Below, one piece after another: positions 1 to 11,900 of a stretch of 64,000 bases of DNA; positions within the stretch are counted from its first letter, which is position 1; each line of letters begins with the position of its first letter. The notes beneath the pieces were generated by a model, which saw nothing but the letters and a program-made list of their open reading frames with translations, searched no databases and was not told where the DNA came from. Source of the stretch: Tricholoma matsutake (lineage: Eukaryota; Basidiomycota; Agaricomycetes; Agaricales; Tricholomataceae). The translations under genes were made by a program, and so were the position numbers. The stretch covers positions 9,796,001-9,860,000 of the forward strand of contig AP026550.1 of assembly GCA_026075535.2 (NCBI GenBank). Reading direction: 5' to 3'.

Positions 1-60
1 TTGTGGTTCCTCGCCTACCGTCGCTGCTCCTGGGTTATCATCGCTGATTCTGGTTCATTT

Positions 61-430
61 TCGTCCTTGTTCTGCCCTGCTTGTAGAGTAGTATGTTAGT
101 TTAGAAAAAAGAATACCGGGGGCGTGGAGAACCTCCCCCTCCCCATGAGCACCCCCTGTTATGGCACTCCGTCGCCATCCCCGTCTCGTTGCTTTCCTGC
201 TGTTGTTCTGGGTTGGGCGTAGCCGGCATCGCCGTTCTTTGAGACTTTGCCGTCGTTGGGCGTTCACCCCCCCAATTGTTGGGCGTTCCGCAGTTCCTCG
301 CCCGCCATGCTCACTCCTGAATTGTTGTCGCCGTTGCGGGTTTATTGTTCCTAGCTCGTGCCGTTTCTAGTTCGTCTTCGTTCTTGTTCTGACTTGCTTG
401 TAGGATAGTAAGTATGTTAGTTTAGACAAA
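61..430. repeat. Imperfect direct repeat pair at the left edge
   Basis: Positions 61-109 and 378-430 carry the same roughly 50-bp sequence with a few substitutions and small indels. Both contain a CTTGTTCTG block, a GCTTGTAG block and end in GTATGTTAGTTTAGA. The roughly 270 bp between them are C/T-rich with no recognisable protein. Two ends of a short element or a local duplication are both possible; the left context is outside the window. Positions 431-1143 contain no gene that I can support. Confidence 0.5.
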
Positions 431-1143
431 GTTTAGAAAAAGAAAAAATGGAATGAAAACATACAATGCAGCGAGGGAAGTTTTGAAGCATCGAGCAAAA
501 ATTGCAACCTCTACATGTATTGTCAAGGGGGTTTCAGAAAGAAAAAATGTCCATATCAGGTCGAATTTCTTTTTTTTTTAACGGCGGGTGCTTCGAGTTC
601 GGCCAGAACGAGTCTCTTACTTATGTAAACATAAGATTGGTGATCATTTCAACGACGCGTTGCGTTGGTCGTCATGTGACCAATCTACCTTCCAAGCAAG
701 TCCATCAGGAACTTGAAGCGGACCTTGTCGCTCATTTTCTTGTCTCATGTAAAGTATAACCGGTTTTGTAGATCACAATTATAGTCAATCTTATGTCCTG
801 AGCTAAGCGGCCCCTCGTCTCCGAGTTGATCACCCGGTTTCTCATGGGTCACAGCGCCTGCCGTCTCCAGCGGAAGCACAAACATTGCGATCCCATGGCT
901 TCATACACGCAGGGTCCCCAATGGTGGCAGACTTCGGGCTGAGAGTAAAAATAGAGGGAGTTGATGACTTTTAACCCACAGGCCCTTCTAGCGGAAATGC
1001 TGGTATGTCTGTCGCTCACCTCATTCAAGTTGAGTTGCCCCAGTTGAAAAGAGTTACAGAGCGCTACTTTCGGCTGTGAGCCTTTCCCCAGGCCCCCCAG
1101 GGCGCGTGTATCTGCACATCTACCTTACCTGAAGGAGAATGAT

Positions 1144-1645
1144 ATGTCACCCCAACACACATCTTTGAAACAAAAAGTAGATGATCATTCGCAACATCAT
1201 CCAGGAGAATTCCCATGTGCCAAGATCGTCGCACTTCAAAATGATCTGGACAAAGTGGAGCAAGATTTAGCGGACAAAACAGAGGAGCTTCTTGTCCTCC
1301 AGAGGAGTTATAACCGCCTGAAAAAGGAGTTTGACTTGAAGGTAATGATAGAAGATAATGGTTTACGATGTTCTCACATGCACGGTATTCCAGATAAAAG
1401 AAGTATGCTGGTACGAAGTTCAATTAGAAGACTTCCATAAAGAGCTAGAGGAAGTAAAAGAAAAGTTGTTAAGGAAGAATGAAGCATTATGGGAATCCAG
1501 AAAGCTATGCCAAGAGCTACAAACAGAATTACTACAAGCCTTTGAGGTGCCACCATCCACAGGCGCAGCCCAATGCATTCAATCAGGGGCAGACTTCGTG
1601 ACTCAACGTTACTCAACACTCATGCACCCCTACTCAGCCTGCTAG
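1144..1645 (+). CDS. Small coiled-coil protein, two exons
   Basis: Exon 1 is 1144-1341 (66 codons) and exon 2 is 1394-1645. The 52-nt intron 1342-1393 has GTAATG at the donor and ATTCCAG at the acceptor, and removing it keeps phase 0. The predicted 149-residue product is charged and helical: residues about 28-65 have spaced leucines (KIVALQNDL, LADKTEEL, LLVLQRS) and residues about 72-110 continue the pattern (LEDFHKELEEV, LLRKNEALWESRKL), so a coiled coil or dimerisation segment is likely. No catalytic motif is visible and the family is not recognised. A bHLH-like stretch lies just downstream in another frame, so this may be the 5' half of a larger broken gene. The start is the first ATG of the open frame; no promoter motif was identified. 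Confidence 0.5.
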
Positions 1646-1754
1646 TAGTCACTTGACATGTCACAACTTGAAGCGAAACCAGTATCAAGCAGAACGGCGA
1701 AAGGCCATCAGTGATGGAATCAATACACTACTGGCGTTATTACCCCAACAATTT
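1602..1754 (+). pseudogene. bHLH-like DNA-binding remnant
   Basis: The frame entering at 1602 is open to about 1754. It reads a Pro/Thr/Ser stretch followed by RNQYQAERRKAISDGINTLL and ALLPQQ. This resembles the basic region (Asn, then E-R-R-K) and helix 1 ending before a proline loop of basic helix-loop-helix transcription factors. Helix 2 is absent: AT-rich repeat DNA begins at about 1755. An in-frame TGA at 1599-1601 separates it from the coiled-coil gene upstream. It may be the end of that gene after a frameshift, or an independent fragment. The family call rests on a short match read by eye. Confidence 0.35.
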
Positions 1755-1843
1755 ATATATATCTACCACCACCACGAAAAATAGAAACTTAACACCCCGT
1801 GTGCGAACCACCCTATAACCTGGGTTTCTCGGTTCACTGTGCA

Positions 1844-1978
1844 CAGCGTAAGGCTCCAACCATATAGTATACGTATAGGGTCGGCCGAGTAAATATACGG
1901 ATACAGTAATTTACACACTATATACTGTATAAATACAGTTATAGGCTTAATATATATAGTTCTCAAAAAAATGCTATT
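1844..1978 (-). mobile_element. Putative 3' end of a hAT element
   Basis: Downstream (minus strand) of the hAT transposase stop codon at 1979 lies about 130 bp of TATA/TACTGTAT-rich DNA ending at CAGCGTAAGGCTCCAACC (1844-1861). The core TAAGGCTCCAACC followed by similar AT-rich DNA recurs in inverted orientation at 20780-20935. I infer this is the subterminal and terminal part of the hAT element; no target duplication was found. Confidence 0.35.
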
Positions 1979-2406
1979 TTACGACAAGCCATGTTTTTTG
2001 CGTACAATGGGGGGTTCTTTCACGTCGAGCAACCCCTCTCGGATCCAAACTTTTGACAGGAGGGCCTCCGATATTGTCTCGGCCTTGAGGGCGGACCGTA
2101 GATCAGTACAAATATGTCGTGATTTTGAGAAGGTGCGTTCGACAGAAACACTGGTTGCTGGGATTGCCAAGAAATCTCTTGCCATGCAGGCAATAGTGGG
2201 AAATGATGCAGCGTGTTGCTGTTCGTATCACCGTAAGTCACCATCCACCACAGTAGAATGAGGTGCATCAACCTACCTTCCACCATCCGAGAGGATTTGA
2301 AATCTCTCCACGACCTCCTTCAAACTTGAAGTAGCGCCCGATCTCACCCAGTAGTTGATCTTGTGGTCCCTCAACCGCCGGCAGCTCAGTGACTTCGAAG
2401 TCACAG
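1979..2406 (-). pseudogene. hAT transposase C-terminal (dimerisation) fragment
   Basis: Two exons on the minus strand, 2277 up to about 2406 and 1979-2218, are joined across a 58-nt intron (2219-2276, GTAGGT...GAACAG) in phase 0. The first ends in GWWK. The second carries the conserved hAT dimerisation block: FPTIACMARDFLAIP, then ATSVSVERTFSKSRH, then LSKVWIREGLL. This hydrophobic region holds hAT transposases together as dimers. The N-terminal BED finger and the RNase H-like catalytic core are not present upstream, so this is a 5'-truncated, non-functional copy. Confidence 0.75.
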
Positions 2407-2409
2407 ATA

Positions 2410-2874
2410 CTATCTAGCCAATTCAATTATCCACGGCCTGACGAAAGTTGATAAAACCCACATGATGTGCTGCATCTCTTTGATTAAACGCTCTAGTTTC
2501 GGCTTAACGGGCTCCCACAGGAGCGAACCTTCATTCACAGATTTCGAGAGGTACTCCATCACCATATCCATTCCAAAAGGGCCACGCAAGATATTCGCAA
2601 GTCGACCACCGTTGCGTACATCCTCACCAAAGAGTATGTCCATCCGCCGGTTGAAGACCGGCCACTGTAGATCAGCATTGTTGGGAACAGGAATTTTAGT
2701 AAAAATGCGGGCAATCTCATCGTCCTTGGTCGCAAGAGGGACATGGCCGGGTAGGGAAGACACGAGAGAGCTCAGAACTTCGATTTGCTCTTCAACTGCA
2801 ATGTGCGCAGGGTTGGGAATAGAACTAAGCCCAGTGAAGTTGGTCATTTTGCAGGTGAAAAAAAGGCGGTACAC
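2410..2874 (-). CDS. Conserved-looking hypothetical protein, probably partial
   Basis: An open frame of about 154 codons. The likely true start is the internal ATG giving MTNFTGLSSIPNPAH; the preceding residues read like intron or UTR. The product is acidic-helical with segments such as DDEIARIFTKI, WPVFNRRMDILFGEDVR and GPFGMDMVMEYL, and shows no catalytic motif, signal peptide or membrane segment. It resembles unannotated proteins that I recall as common in Agaricomycetes, but I cannot name the family. It lies between a hAT fragment and a Copia fragment, so it may be a captured or broken gene. The last residues before the stop may be intronic. Confidence 0.4.
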   Translation of the reverse strand: MYRLFFTCKMTNFTGLSSIPNPAHIAVEEQIEVLSSLVSSLPGHVPLATKDDEIARIFTKIPVPNNADLQWPVFNRRMDILFGEDVRNGGRLANILRGPFGMDMVMEYLSKSVNEGSLLWEPVKPKLERLIKEMQHIMWVLSTFVRPWIIELAR

Positions 2875-3603
2875 AAAAAAAATCGAGTGGTTTATGAAGA
2901 AGACTTTAAGAAGTTCCCCATTGACACCTTAATGTACCCAGAAATGCTACATCCGCGCTGCATGATGTCAATATGTGAATGGTGAGCCTCCAATAAATTC
3001 ACTTACCCGAGTGCCCGACAAGAACTTGGACATTGTCCCGCCATAATTTATTCCCCATAGTTGCAGTTTGCAGCGCCAGAGCAAAGCTAGCTGTGGACTC
3101 TAGCAGAGGTAGCCCACTGCGCACGTCGCTGTACTGAGAATGCAAACAGCAAGGATCCGCACGTCGGTCATGGAAGAATGTGCATCGTCATGCGATTTAG
3201 ACTCCCTTTTGACATCATCATCAGGTTTTGATGATTTATGAAGGTGGCGGGTTTTAGATGAAGATGGATCTCTGTTGTCATCAGAGTCATTGTTGTCAGA
3301 CAATTCGTGATTGCTGTCATCACCCGTTCCTGGAGTGTTGGAACTTTCTGGTTCTTCCGGTTCATCCGGAGGTAATTCTCCAAATCCAGACGAAGTTGGA
3401 ATGCTTCTAGTTTTGCAATAAGGAAATAATGTTTCATCAAAGGTAGCTGTTGTACCGATGAAGATTGCGCTAGTAGGCCACATGAAACGATATCCTTTGA
3501 TGCCATCTATTTGACCGATATAGGTCATTAATTCTGATCTCAGAGCAAGTTTGTTTACTCGCTTCTCTTTGGGTAAATAGACATATGTCGCACAACTGAA
3601 AAC

Positions 3604-4660
3604 TCATAAGTGAGAGATGTCAGGTTTGACACCTTTCATAGCTTCGAATGGAGTTATCCAATTGAGTCTAGCTATCGGAGTTTGATTTATTAAGTGCGCA
3701 GCGTGTTCTACGCAAAATTCCCACCAAGATTGTGGTAAGCAAGCAGTGAAGCATATTGCTTGTGCTTTTTCCATTATAGTGTGTATGGCGTGTTCCACGT
3801 GGCCGTTTTGCTGATGCGTGTATGGGACACTCTGTTCAATCAGAATGCCTAAGTCCTTGATCATATTGATCAAATCTAGGTTAAGGAATTCCCCCCCTGC
3901 GTCAATGCGCCATCATTTTACCGATGTGGAAAACTGAGTTTGAACATAGGCTAAAAATTCCTTTACAGCCTGTTTTTCATCTGCCTTTGTTTTAAGGCAT
4001 ATGACCCAGTGCGCAGATGACTTGTCATCCACAAATACAATGAAGTATTTATGTTTGTGATACGAAATCATGGGTAGGGTTTTGAAATCCGAATGGATTA
4101 ACTCAAAACATTCCATTGCTCTAGTTGTGGACTCGGGAAATGATTTAGATTTCATTTTCCCTTCTGCACAGCCTTTGCAAATGGGTTTGCTCTTTTTCAG
4201 AGCGATATGCTTTGGGAATTTTTTCATGCTTCGAGGCATCTTGCTTAGAGCATTATCGGACATGTGTCCTAATCGTCTATGCCAGATTTGGTGGTCTGCA
4301 ACAAATAAAGTTGCAACTCCCAACCTCTCGGGTTTTTCTATATGGGTAAAAGCCCAATAGATCATGTCTTCGTTGAATAAACGTTCACATGAGATCACTG
4401 TTTTCTCCTGTGGAGTAACAATGTGGATTGCATTGGCATCGCCAATGACTTTGTTCTTTTTTAAGAACTCTCCCATGGATAATAGTCGATTGACTAATTC
4501 TGGGATATAGAAGACAGGGTAAAGGCGTGTAAGCCACCGTAAGATCTTCCCATTGTCTAATGAAGACAGTGCCCCTGCCTTGTTTGGTAATAATTTCCAT
4601 TTTAGAGGCAGTTTGAACAGTGACTCGTTCATCAAGGCCCAAGGGCGATTTCTTCATATG
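3604..4660 (-). pseudogene. Copia GAG-pre-integrase and integrase, broken
   Basis: The upstream part (3913-4660) contains the GAG-pre-integrase histidine/cysteine block HRRLGHMSDNAL...KPICKGCAEGK (H-x-x-x-H and C-x2-C) and the first catalytic region IHSDF. After an in-frame interruption the second part (3604-3900) carries DAGGEF, the second Asp, and QQNGHVEHAIHTI, where the usual NGVAER motif keeps its Glu. Further downstream (3100-3528) an acidic Ser/Asp-rich linker follows. The catalytic residues are present, but frameshifts and stops make the enzyme non-functional. Confidence 0.8.
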
Positions 4661-6287
4661 AAGTGAAATCTGACAGATTCACTGTGAAGTGATTGGAGGC
4701 ACCTGAGTCCATGATCCAATCTGCTCCATATTCACAATTCTTATTTTCACAATTTAAACAGGAATAAGGTCCGTTAGGATGCTCTCTTGATATTTGTGTA
4801 CCAAACACATATTTACATGTAATTAAATCACTACCGCTAAGGTCCAAAGAGCTCGCTGGTAATTTTACATGAGCATTCTGTTTATTTTGGTAAAGAATCA
4901 CTGACCTGTCATCATATCCATTGTTCTCGACTAAATAGTCATAGTCATTTCGCTCCCTTTCCGGATTGTAAGTGTCCACTGATAAGGTGCATGTGACTGT
5001 TTCCAAAATAGCTGCCTTGGTGGGCGCTTCTTCCATATTTACATCCTCAGTTTCAGATTCGAGACTCACGGTATCCTCGTTGGATTCGTGTTCTATCTTT
5101 CTCTTTTTCCCTTCTCGTTTAGAGAATGTGATCTCGATCAGTTTGATATTTTTAGCCATCTTTGCCAAATCAAGACCTTCGAGAGCATCTCGTGCTCTTT
5201 GATAATCAGGGTAAACTGATGATGAGCTCAAGCTGTTAGGGGACATGCTGATGTAGCACTGCATAGGCTGCTGCTTTTGTGGGTCTTTGGTAGAGATAGA
5301 GATAGGTAGTGGAAGGGGGTTTGGAACTGGAATCAGTGTGGACAAATGCTTGTAGAGTGTAGGTCTGATGGTGGAGCCGCTGCCTGTAATGGTAGTTACT
5401 GGCGCTGAGATAAAAGGGGTTGGAGCATGTTGCTCCGATGCTACTGACATGAGGTGTCCACAATCATTATTTTTGACACTTTTGCCTGCACGTTTGCCAC
5501 GGGTAGTTTTACCCTTGCCTTTATCATTAGATAGCTGCGGTTGATCATGCTTATCTCCTTGGTTCTGAGAAGATTGCCATCTGGGGTTGGCACCCTTCTG
5601 TTTCACCGTGGAGATTTTATTAATGATAGGTTGTTGTGAAGGTCCAGCAGCATAACGCCATTGTGATTCAGCAACAATGGCATCTCTCACGACTGTGAAA
5701 GTCAGTGTGGAGACATCGTACTGTTGCAATATTGTGCTAGCCAGGTTATCAAAATTGTGCGGGATCGCAGCGATCAAGATCATGGCTTTGATCAATTCCA
5801 GAATTCCGATGTTGTTAGTCGTCAGTCTTCCGAAAATGGTAGACAGCTTCGTGATATCTGAGATAGGAGTTTGGGCATTAATCCAGATGGAGGTCGCAGC
5901 TTTAAAATCAGTGAAGATAAGTGCAGGGCCCAGAGTTCCCAATGCAGTTCTAAGAGCGTCCCACAGTTCTTCCGAACTGTTTTGTCCGGCTCCTAGATGC
6001 TGGAGATTACCGGAGATGCAAAGCATGATTGCTCCGACTCCTTGGTTGTCTCCTTTAATCCAGTCTCTTATGTCGGTGTTCCTCCCATCCACATGTTCAC
6101 GAGTAACATTTGGTGGAGGAAGTGTCAACATTGCTGGTTTGGGTTGATTGCCATTGATGATCTGCCAGCATCCAACAGTTTGAAGATACGATTGCATCGC
6201 ATCTGCCCAAATTAAATAGTTGGATCCTTCCAAAAGAGGAACAAGTTTCTCAAGGCTTGAAGACATGTTGATCGCTGTTGTGAACAA
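4632..6287 (-). pseudogene. Copia gag and protease
   Basis: A 551-codon open frame beginning near MSSSLEKLVPLLEGSNYLIW, the typical Copia gag start with a W-x-x-A-M core. The middle is a low-complexity Lys/Gln/Asn-rich stretch (KGKGKTTRGKRAG) that may bind nucleic acid; no CCHC knuckle is obvious. The C-terminal part has a C-x2-C pair and then the aspartic protease active site WIMDSGASNHFT (Asp-Ser-Gly). The frame ends shortly after it and continues in another frame, so protease is separated from integrase by a frameshift. The start could be either of two ATGs near 6287/6266. Confidence 0.8.
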
Positions 6288-7240
6288 CTGTTAGCATGTT
6301 TTTCAGCCATTAGAGGCAAAAGTAAACATTGCTCTCCAATGTTCCGTTAGAACATCTATCGTTGGAGATAGTATAGCAACTTGGTTGCAGCTCAGTGGAG
6401 CGCATAGGTAGTAAAGACCTTGGTGCATCATTGCAGATGATGTCGCTGCTCATTAGAGCGCTGAGCACCGTTGCTAGCTGCCAGGACCCATAACCTGTTG
6501 GGAGCACATATTCTACTATGCAGTTGGAGTGCAGCATCACTCAATACATACCTGGTGAGTTGTAGTTATCGCTATACTAAGGTGGTGGTTGCAGTAAGAG
6601 AACCTGTTGTATTAACAGTAGAATACATGGGGTTTATATACGTATTTACATAGGGTGCACGGACCATATTACATAGTATATCATGTGATTCATAATTGGG
6701 GTTGTGAGTGAGTATGTACAAGGTATCGTATTTTTAACACTCGCTACTCATTTCTGATACCAAACTATCTCATTACCACCCTTAGTGGGACCATCATCTT
6801 AGCTCTACATTCCATTATTCCCCCTTTGCTCATCAACATAAGATCATCAAAGACAGAATTGAGGAGGTGGAAAGGAATGGAGAGGCAGGAAATGCCAACT
6901 GAAGGGAGAGATCAATCCATGCTAACATGCAAGTAATTTGTTGAGTACGTATTTCAATTTTCATCCTGTCAAGGCAATGTGTAGGTATCTGTCGGCGACA
7001 TTGCGGCAGGTCTGGAATTTAGAGGTGTGAGAGACCTTAAGCTTGCAGGAGCAAGGTAATGTAACTAACATTCTCATTTACGCAAGGGAGCTATATACAA
7101 GTATTCAGAATCTTTAATTTCGCGACATTAGGCACATAGCTACAAAAAAATGCTCCTCCCACATCGCATTTTGAGCAGGGGAGAGGGGATGAAACTAATC
7201 AAACAGGGGAAAGAAAAACCTCCCTTTCATCTTCAAGTTG
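6288..7240 (-). other. Copia 5' leader/possible LTR and unannotated spacer
   Basis: Upstream of the Copia gag start about 350 bp (6290-6660) could hold the 5' untranslated leader and LTR, but I could not find a clear TG...CA boundary, a second LTR copy or a primer-binding site. The rest (6660-7240) shows no gene or repeat that I can name. Confidence 0.25.
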
Positions 7241-7263
7241 TGCGACCCTTCCTATTTGCCTTG

Positions 7264-7445
7264 GATAGGGATGCCACAGTCTGGTTCTGAACTGAAGTTC
7301 AAACCTGAACTTTTCAGAACTGGTCCAAAGTCCGGTTTAAGGTTTAATGATTGCACAGAACCAGACCACATTGTAGTCCGGTTCTGGATTCGGGCAAGGC
7401 ACAAAATCTCAGAACCGCGTTGAACGTGGTTTGAACTGAACCTTT
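7264..7445 (+). mobile_element. Possible hAT-type element end with GGTTC-rich subterminal repeats
   Basis: TAGGGATGCCACAGTCTGG at 7266 resembles the start of fungal hAT terminal repeats. It is followed by repeated short words (GGTTCTGAACTG, AGTTCAAACCTGAAC, GTCCGGTTCTGG, GGTTTGAACTGAACC), as in subterminal regions of such elements. A matching right terminus was not found, so this is a suggestion only. Confidence 0.3.
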
Positions 7446-7739
7446 TATCAACCTTTTTTAGTCGCTGGCTTCCAAGACAAACCTTGTTGAACTTTTCATG
7501 ACCACTTCCTTGAAGCATTCAATTCCCATCTTGTAACACAATGTACATTTTCTTCTTCTTTATTGTCCTGACATGCCATCTATGAATAGGACCACAACTG
7601 CTGGCACTGGAGTACCACAGGCTATGGGAGGAGCAGCAGCCATCCCGATGTGTTGGTGATTGTTCCGGCAACTTTTTCATGTTCTGAGCATTCCAACTGG
7701 TGTTGGTGGTGGTACCGGTAATGGTGGTTTCGCTGGCTT

Positions 7740-7930
7740 GTTCGTCCCTCCCCATCAGTGCTAGTCCCTCCCTGTTGCCATAGGTCCCTCCCCCTTGCCA
7801 CTGCTGGCCCCCCCCCCCCCCCATTATCCTTGCGCTGCCTTTGTGGGTCCCTCCCCCTAGCCATTACCAGTTTCATGTCGTGCCATGGGTTCCTCCCGTT
7901 CGCTGTTGGTTACTGTGGTCTTTGGGTGTC
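7740..7930 (+). repeat. CT-rich minisatellite with poly-C tract
   Basis: Imperfect repeats of GGTCCCTCCCCCTTGCCA and a run of about 14 C residues near 7808-7823. Open frames here encode only low-complexity protein and are not considered genes. Positions 7940-8270 contain nothing I can identify. Confidence 0.5.
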
Positions 7931-8269
7931 GCAATTTTACCTCTCCAAGATCATAGTACAGCCACAATCAAAGTTCCGACATTCATATTTACAAAGTTTT
8001 GGTCAACCTGAGGCTCTGCCTTCAATTCTGGGACATCACGCTTAAAATTTTTGGGCCCAGGTTCAAAATGATGTTTTTTTCTTGACTCTGATCACTGGCA
8101 CCGGCAAAATATTGATATGATATTATCGTGATGTGTATCCCGGTATTCCTGCCATCTGCCTCGCTGCCCCAAACATGGACCATACCATGTAGCCCACCTT
8201 GTACCCTGTCTCCAGCGCTGGCTCCATCCCCAGCCCTATAAAACACCCTTCTTTCCGTGATCTCCCCAA

Positions 8270-9300
8270 CTCCATCTTTCTTCCCCTTGGCAACCCCCTC
8301 CAGTGCAGAACTCCCTTACAATCCTCTCCTTTGCCCATTTCTAGTTGGTGTGTGAATTCGTCTCCTGAGTGCAGATGTTGCTTCTTCTCGGCCCTCTCTT
8401 GTTTGCGGCTCCCAGAATGCATGTGAGAGACCTGGCTTCTCATGGTCCTCTCTCCTTTGCCCTTCTCCAGGCTGTCAGTGAACATACCCCCTTCTGATGA
8501 TATCATCACCATTGCTCATCTCCAACAAGTATGTGGACTTGGGTATTGAACCTAGACCTCCATTCTTGCGGTTCTCACTCACTTACCCACCTCCAGTCAT
8601 TGTGTAAACTCGTCTGCTCATTCAGACCACTCTTCTCACGATTATCTCCTTTGCCCGACCCAAGTCAGTATGTCACCCATTATGAAACTCTCTCACTTGT
8701 TCATGTCGAGTGGCATTTCCACATCTATTGGTGCAGACTTCCCTTTTTAAGATCCTGTCTTCCTTCTGCCTATGCCCAGAAATACTGCAACTTGTCTATT
8801 GAGTGCAGAGTTCCTCTCCCATTTTCCCATCTTCAGAATGTATGTGCACTCAGGTATTCAGAGACCTTTTTCGTCCACCTGATTCTCTCCCTTTTCTCAC
8901 CCCAAGGAAGTCAGGGAACTGGCGTATTGAGCGCAGAGCTCCCTTCTTCTCGAGATCCTCTCTTTTTTATGTCCAGGTGGTACGTGAACTCATCTGTTGG
9001 GCGCAGACCTCCCTTCTCACAATTCTCTCCCCTTTACCATTTTCCAGTTCTTGCGTGAACTGGCTATTGGGTGCTGACCTCCCTTCTAAAGACCCCCTCT
9101 CCTATGCCCATTTTGAGCTTGTACATCAACTATAGATCTCCCAGTCTCAAGATTCCCCCTTCTGCTAGTAAGTTAACATGCTTATTGAGGGTCGACCCAA
9201 TCCTTTTACCAATCTCCAGAGAATACGTGACTCGTCTATTGAGTGCAGGCATCCCTACTCACATTTCTTTGCCATTTCCAGGAAGTACATGAATACATCT
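8270..9300 (+). repeat. Degenerate minisatellite, unit about 70 bp
   Basis: A recurring block reads approximately GTGAACTCGTCTATTG, then AGTGCAGACCTCCCTTCTC, then a CTCTCCCTTTGCCCAT-like stretch ending in CCAG. Well-preserved examples start near 8980, 9051 and 9228, and weaker ones reach back to about 8340. Long open frames in the region are a by-product of the stop-poor C/T-rich unit. The unit boundary and exact copy number cannot be fixed by eye. Confidence 0.6.
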
Positions 9301-11890
9301 TGTTGAGGAACAATTGTTTTTCTGCATGAAAAAGACACTGGGAAGGGAGGAGTCAGGTTGTAGTCAGGGCCAGGTTAATATTTTGCCTACATTCAAAGTT
9401 TTGGTCATCATCCTGAAGGAGCTTGAAGACAAGACACCAGAACAACACACTCCTATTGAACACATCATTCCTGTTTTTTTTTAACTTTTCCTCCTTCAAA
9501 TAGCTTACCAGTACTTAATTGTCTGTTAAATGAGCACAGCCCCACTATTGGCCTCATACTTAGCCAACATCAAACCCCTGCAGGCCTTTTCTCCTTCCTC
9601 ACTTTTTCTTTAGCAAAGCACACCCAATGTAAGCATTCACTACCAGCTATCCCATCTTGTCACTAGTCTCATCTACCAGCTCCATGGCATCCCAACATTT
9701 CCAAACTACAGCCCCTTTGCGCCCATGCCCTAATTGCTAGATCAATGCTGCAGGTGGCCACAAGTCAAGTGGAATATAATTTACTGACCAGATACTGGTT
9801 TGGTCAACTGGGCTGCCCTTATGTTCTTCATCTCTCAGATGGCTTGCAGCTTTGAAGTTGACCATGTATGATGCAATCAACCATCCAGCAATTCAAGCAT
9901 TTACCTTTAAACCCTGAATCCAATCATCAAATTAGTTGAAAACCACATACTTTAAATCCTCCATGACCTTCTGCAGTACATTGATTAAGCATGGATAACA
10001 CCATTGGATTTTTAAGAGTTGTCCTGGAACCAGTCTTACCACCACCTAATTGTTGTATCATTTGTGTCACACCCATGCAGTCTTGTTGGTGGATAAGGTA
10101 CAAGAGACTGAGAGTATGGTATTGTGTGACATAGCTTGACAAGGAGATCATTTATAGACCACTAAGTTGGGATGATGCACCAAAGCCGAGATAGAAGCTG
10201 CCACTGGTAGAAGCAAAAAAAGAAAAGTTTGTTTTTGCATTAACAGCCTCTTGTGCCTCATTGACCTAGCACTTTATGACATCTTTCATGGCAGGAAAGA
10301 GGTGGTATGCTAAAATGAGGGCAGTGGAGAGATGGAGGGGCTATGGTCAATGATGGCAGCCTTGAAAAATCTTTTAACACCTTGAGCAATTGAAGGCTTG
10401 AATGGACAAACACAAGTATGCAGTAAGAAAGGTATGATTCAGAAGACATATGTCAATGATATTACATAGTGCCCAGATTGTGTTTGGCCAATATAACCTC
10501 AGAATTTGATTGTATATCCTTTATGACACTACTAATAACCATAATTACATCTTCAGCCATGGTTACTAGTTCTTTTATTGCCAAGTAAACTGCCTGCCAC
10601 AGTGCACTCTGCTGAAAATGTGAAGCTTCCAAGACACACATAATACTAAGATACTCTTGCATCCTGAGTGCTAAAGGTCTCCCCAATATAAAGCAGGGTA
10701 CACAATCCATGTGAGTAGTGCCCTGCAGTTCCAAGGACTAATTGGTGAGTCATTGAACACCTAAGCTTCCTGGATAATTGTGGCCTTGTTATTGTAGTAA
10801 GAACTAACAAGCTCTTCCTCTCTTTTGGATTGGAGCACCATGGTGAAGGAGGCTATCTCCACAGATTGCAGCAATGAGCATACAGAAGCACAGTGAACCA
10901 ATATACATCAACAACACATCTGAGCAAGTGGGAAGAGGAGGTAGGAAAGTTGTAAAGGAGTTTGTGAGATCATATTTAATAGGCAATGATATAGGACTCT
11001 ATTAGCAGATGCAATACGGCAAATGCTTCTCAATCTCTTCAATATACTATCCCCAAATCTCCAATCCACTCTCAATCCCCAACAGACTGCCAGTGCAGAT
11101 GTGACACCCTCTCCATCCTGCTCGCCCTCAAGGGATTACTGTTATAAAGCCTAGAGGTGGAGAATGTGAGGACTACAAATTGTGAGCAATAGAAGGGCAA
11201 GATAGGAAGTGGTGATAGCAACCACTGTAGAAAGATATGGGAAGTGATGACATAGCAGGGGTGGGATGTAAAGAACAAGGAAACAGTAGAATAATATCAT
11301 TGATAGTATCACAAAATCATAGGTGTAAAATGGGACAACACTATAGGAGAGATCAAAATTGAGGCGGTCACTGTACACTCAAGAATTGAAATGTGGCCTG
11401 AATAGAAACAAGTGTCCATGAAAGAAATAACAAGTGAGGCAATAATAAGCTGTGTCTTGGTAGTGGTGTGATCTAATTGGCAACACATGCTGTCCCCATG
11501 ACATGACTGGGCACTATAGACATGGTGCCCAGAGTGGGGGGATAGATGAATTGAGCGATGTGAAAGCTAGGGTAGAGATAAATGAGCAGAAGCCATAAGC
11601 CATGAGTCAAGAGCCAGCACTAGATGTGCCCCAACCAAAATGTTCTATTCCCAAGCATCTTCATCATTCAGGCAAGGTTCTTGGGAGCACAGCTTGACCT
11701 TACACCCCATTAGTAGTAGAAACAACCATGAACCAGACAAAATTCCTCAACACCTCCCTCCACTCCTAATCTCCTGGCTGCACCTGAAGTGCATAGACCC
11801 AAAAAGTGACCACATGACTTCAACATCATTTACCAAAGTTCACCAGCATGATGGCTGCTGGGATGTTGCTGGCCAATGGGATCAGGCTGT
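9301..11890. other. Unannotated region with degenerate ORFs
   Basis: No intact gene. On the minus strand 9927-10151 and 10462-10734 have protein-like composition (for example TQMIQQLGGGKTGSRTTLK and LGRPLALRMQEYLSIM), suggesting a decayed transposon ORF, but no catalytic motif or known family is recognisable. Introns could not be placed. Confidence 0.3.
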
Positions 11891-11900
11891 ATAGCATGGG

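Larger units (their letters stand above)
3100..6287 (-). mobile_element. Ty1/Copia retrotransposon, 3'-truncated and frameshifted
   Basis: Reading along the minus strand the order is gag, aspartic protease, GAG-pre-integrase/integrase and the linker that normally precedes reverse transcriptase. The frame is broken between protease and integrase (about 4640-4660) and again inside integrase (about 3880-3910). After the acidic linker (frame ending at 3100) no reverse transcriptase or RNase H can be found, so about half of pol and the 3' LTR are missing. The order PR-IN-(RT) is diagnostic of Copia rather than Gypsy. Confidence 0.85.

Noticed and set aside
8123..9135. ORFs of 110-175 codons over the 8-9 kb minisatellite
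   Set aside because: They arise from the repeated C/T-rich unit and shift frame with unit indels.
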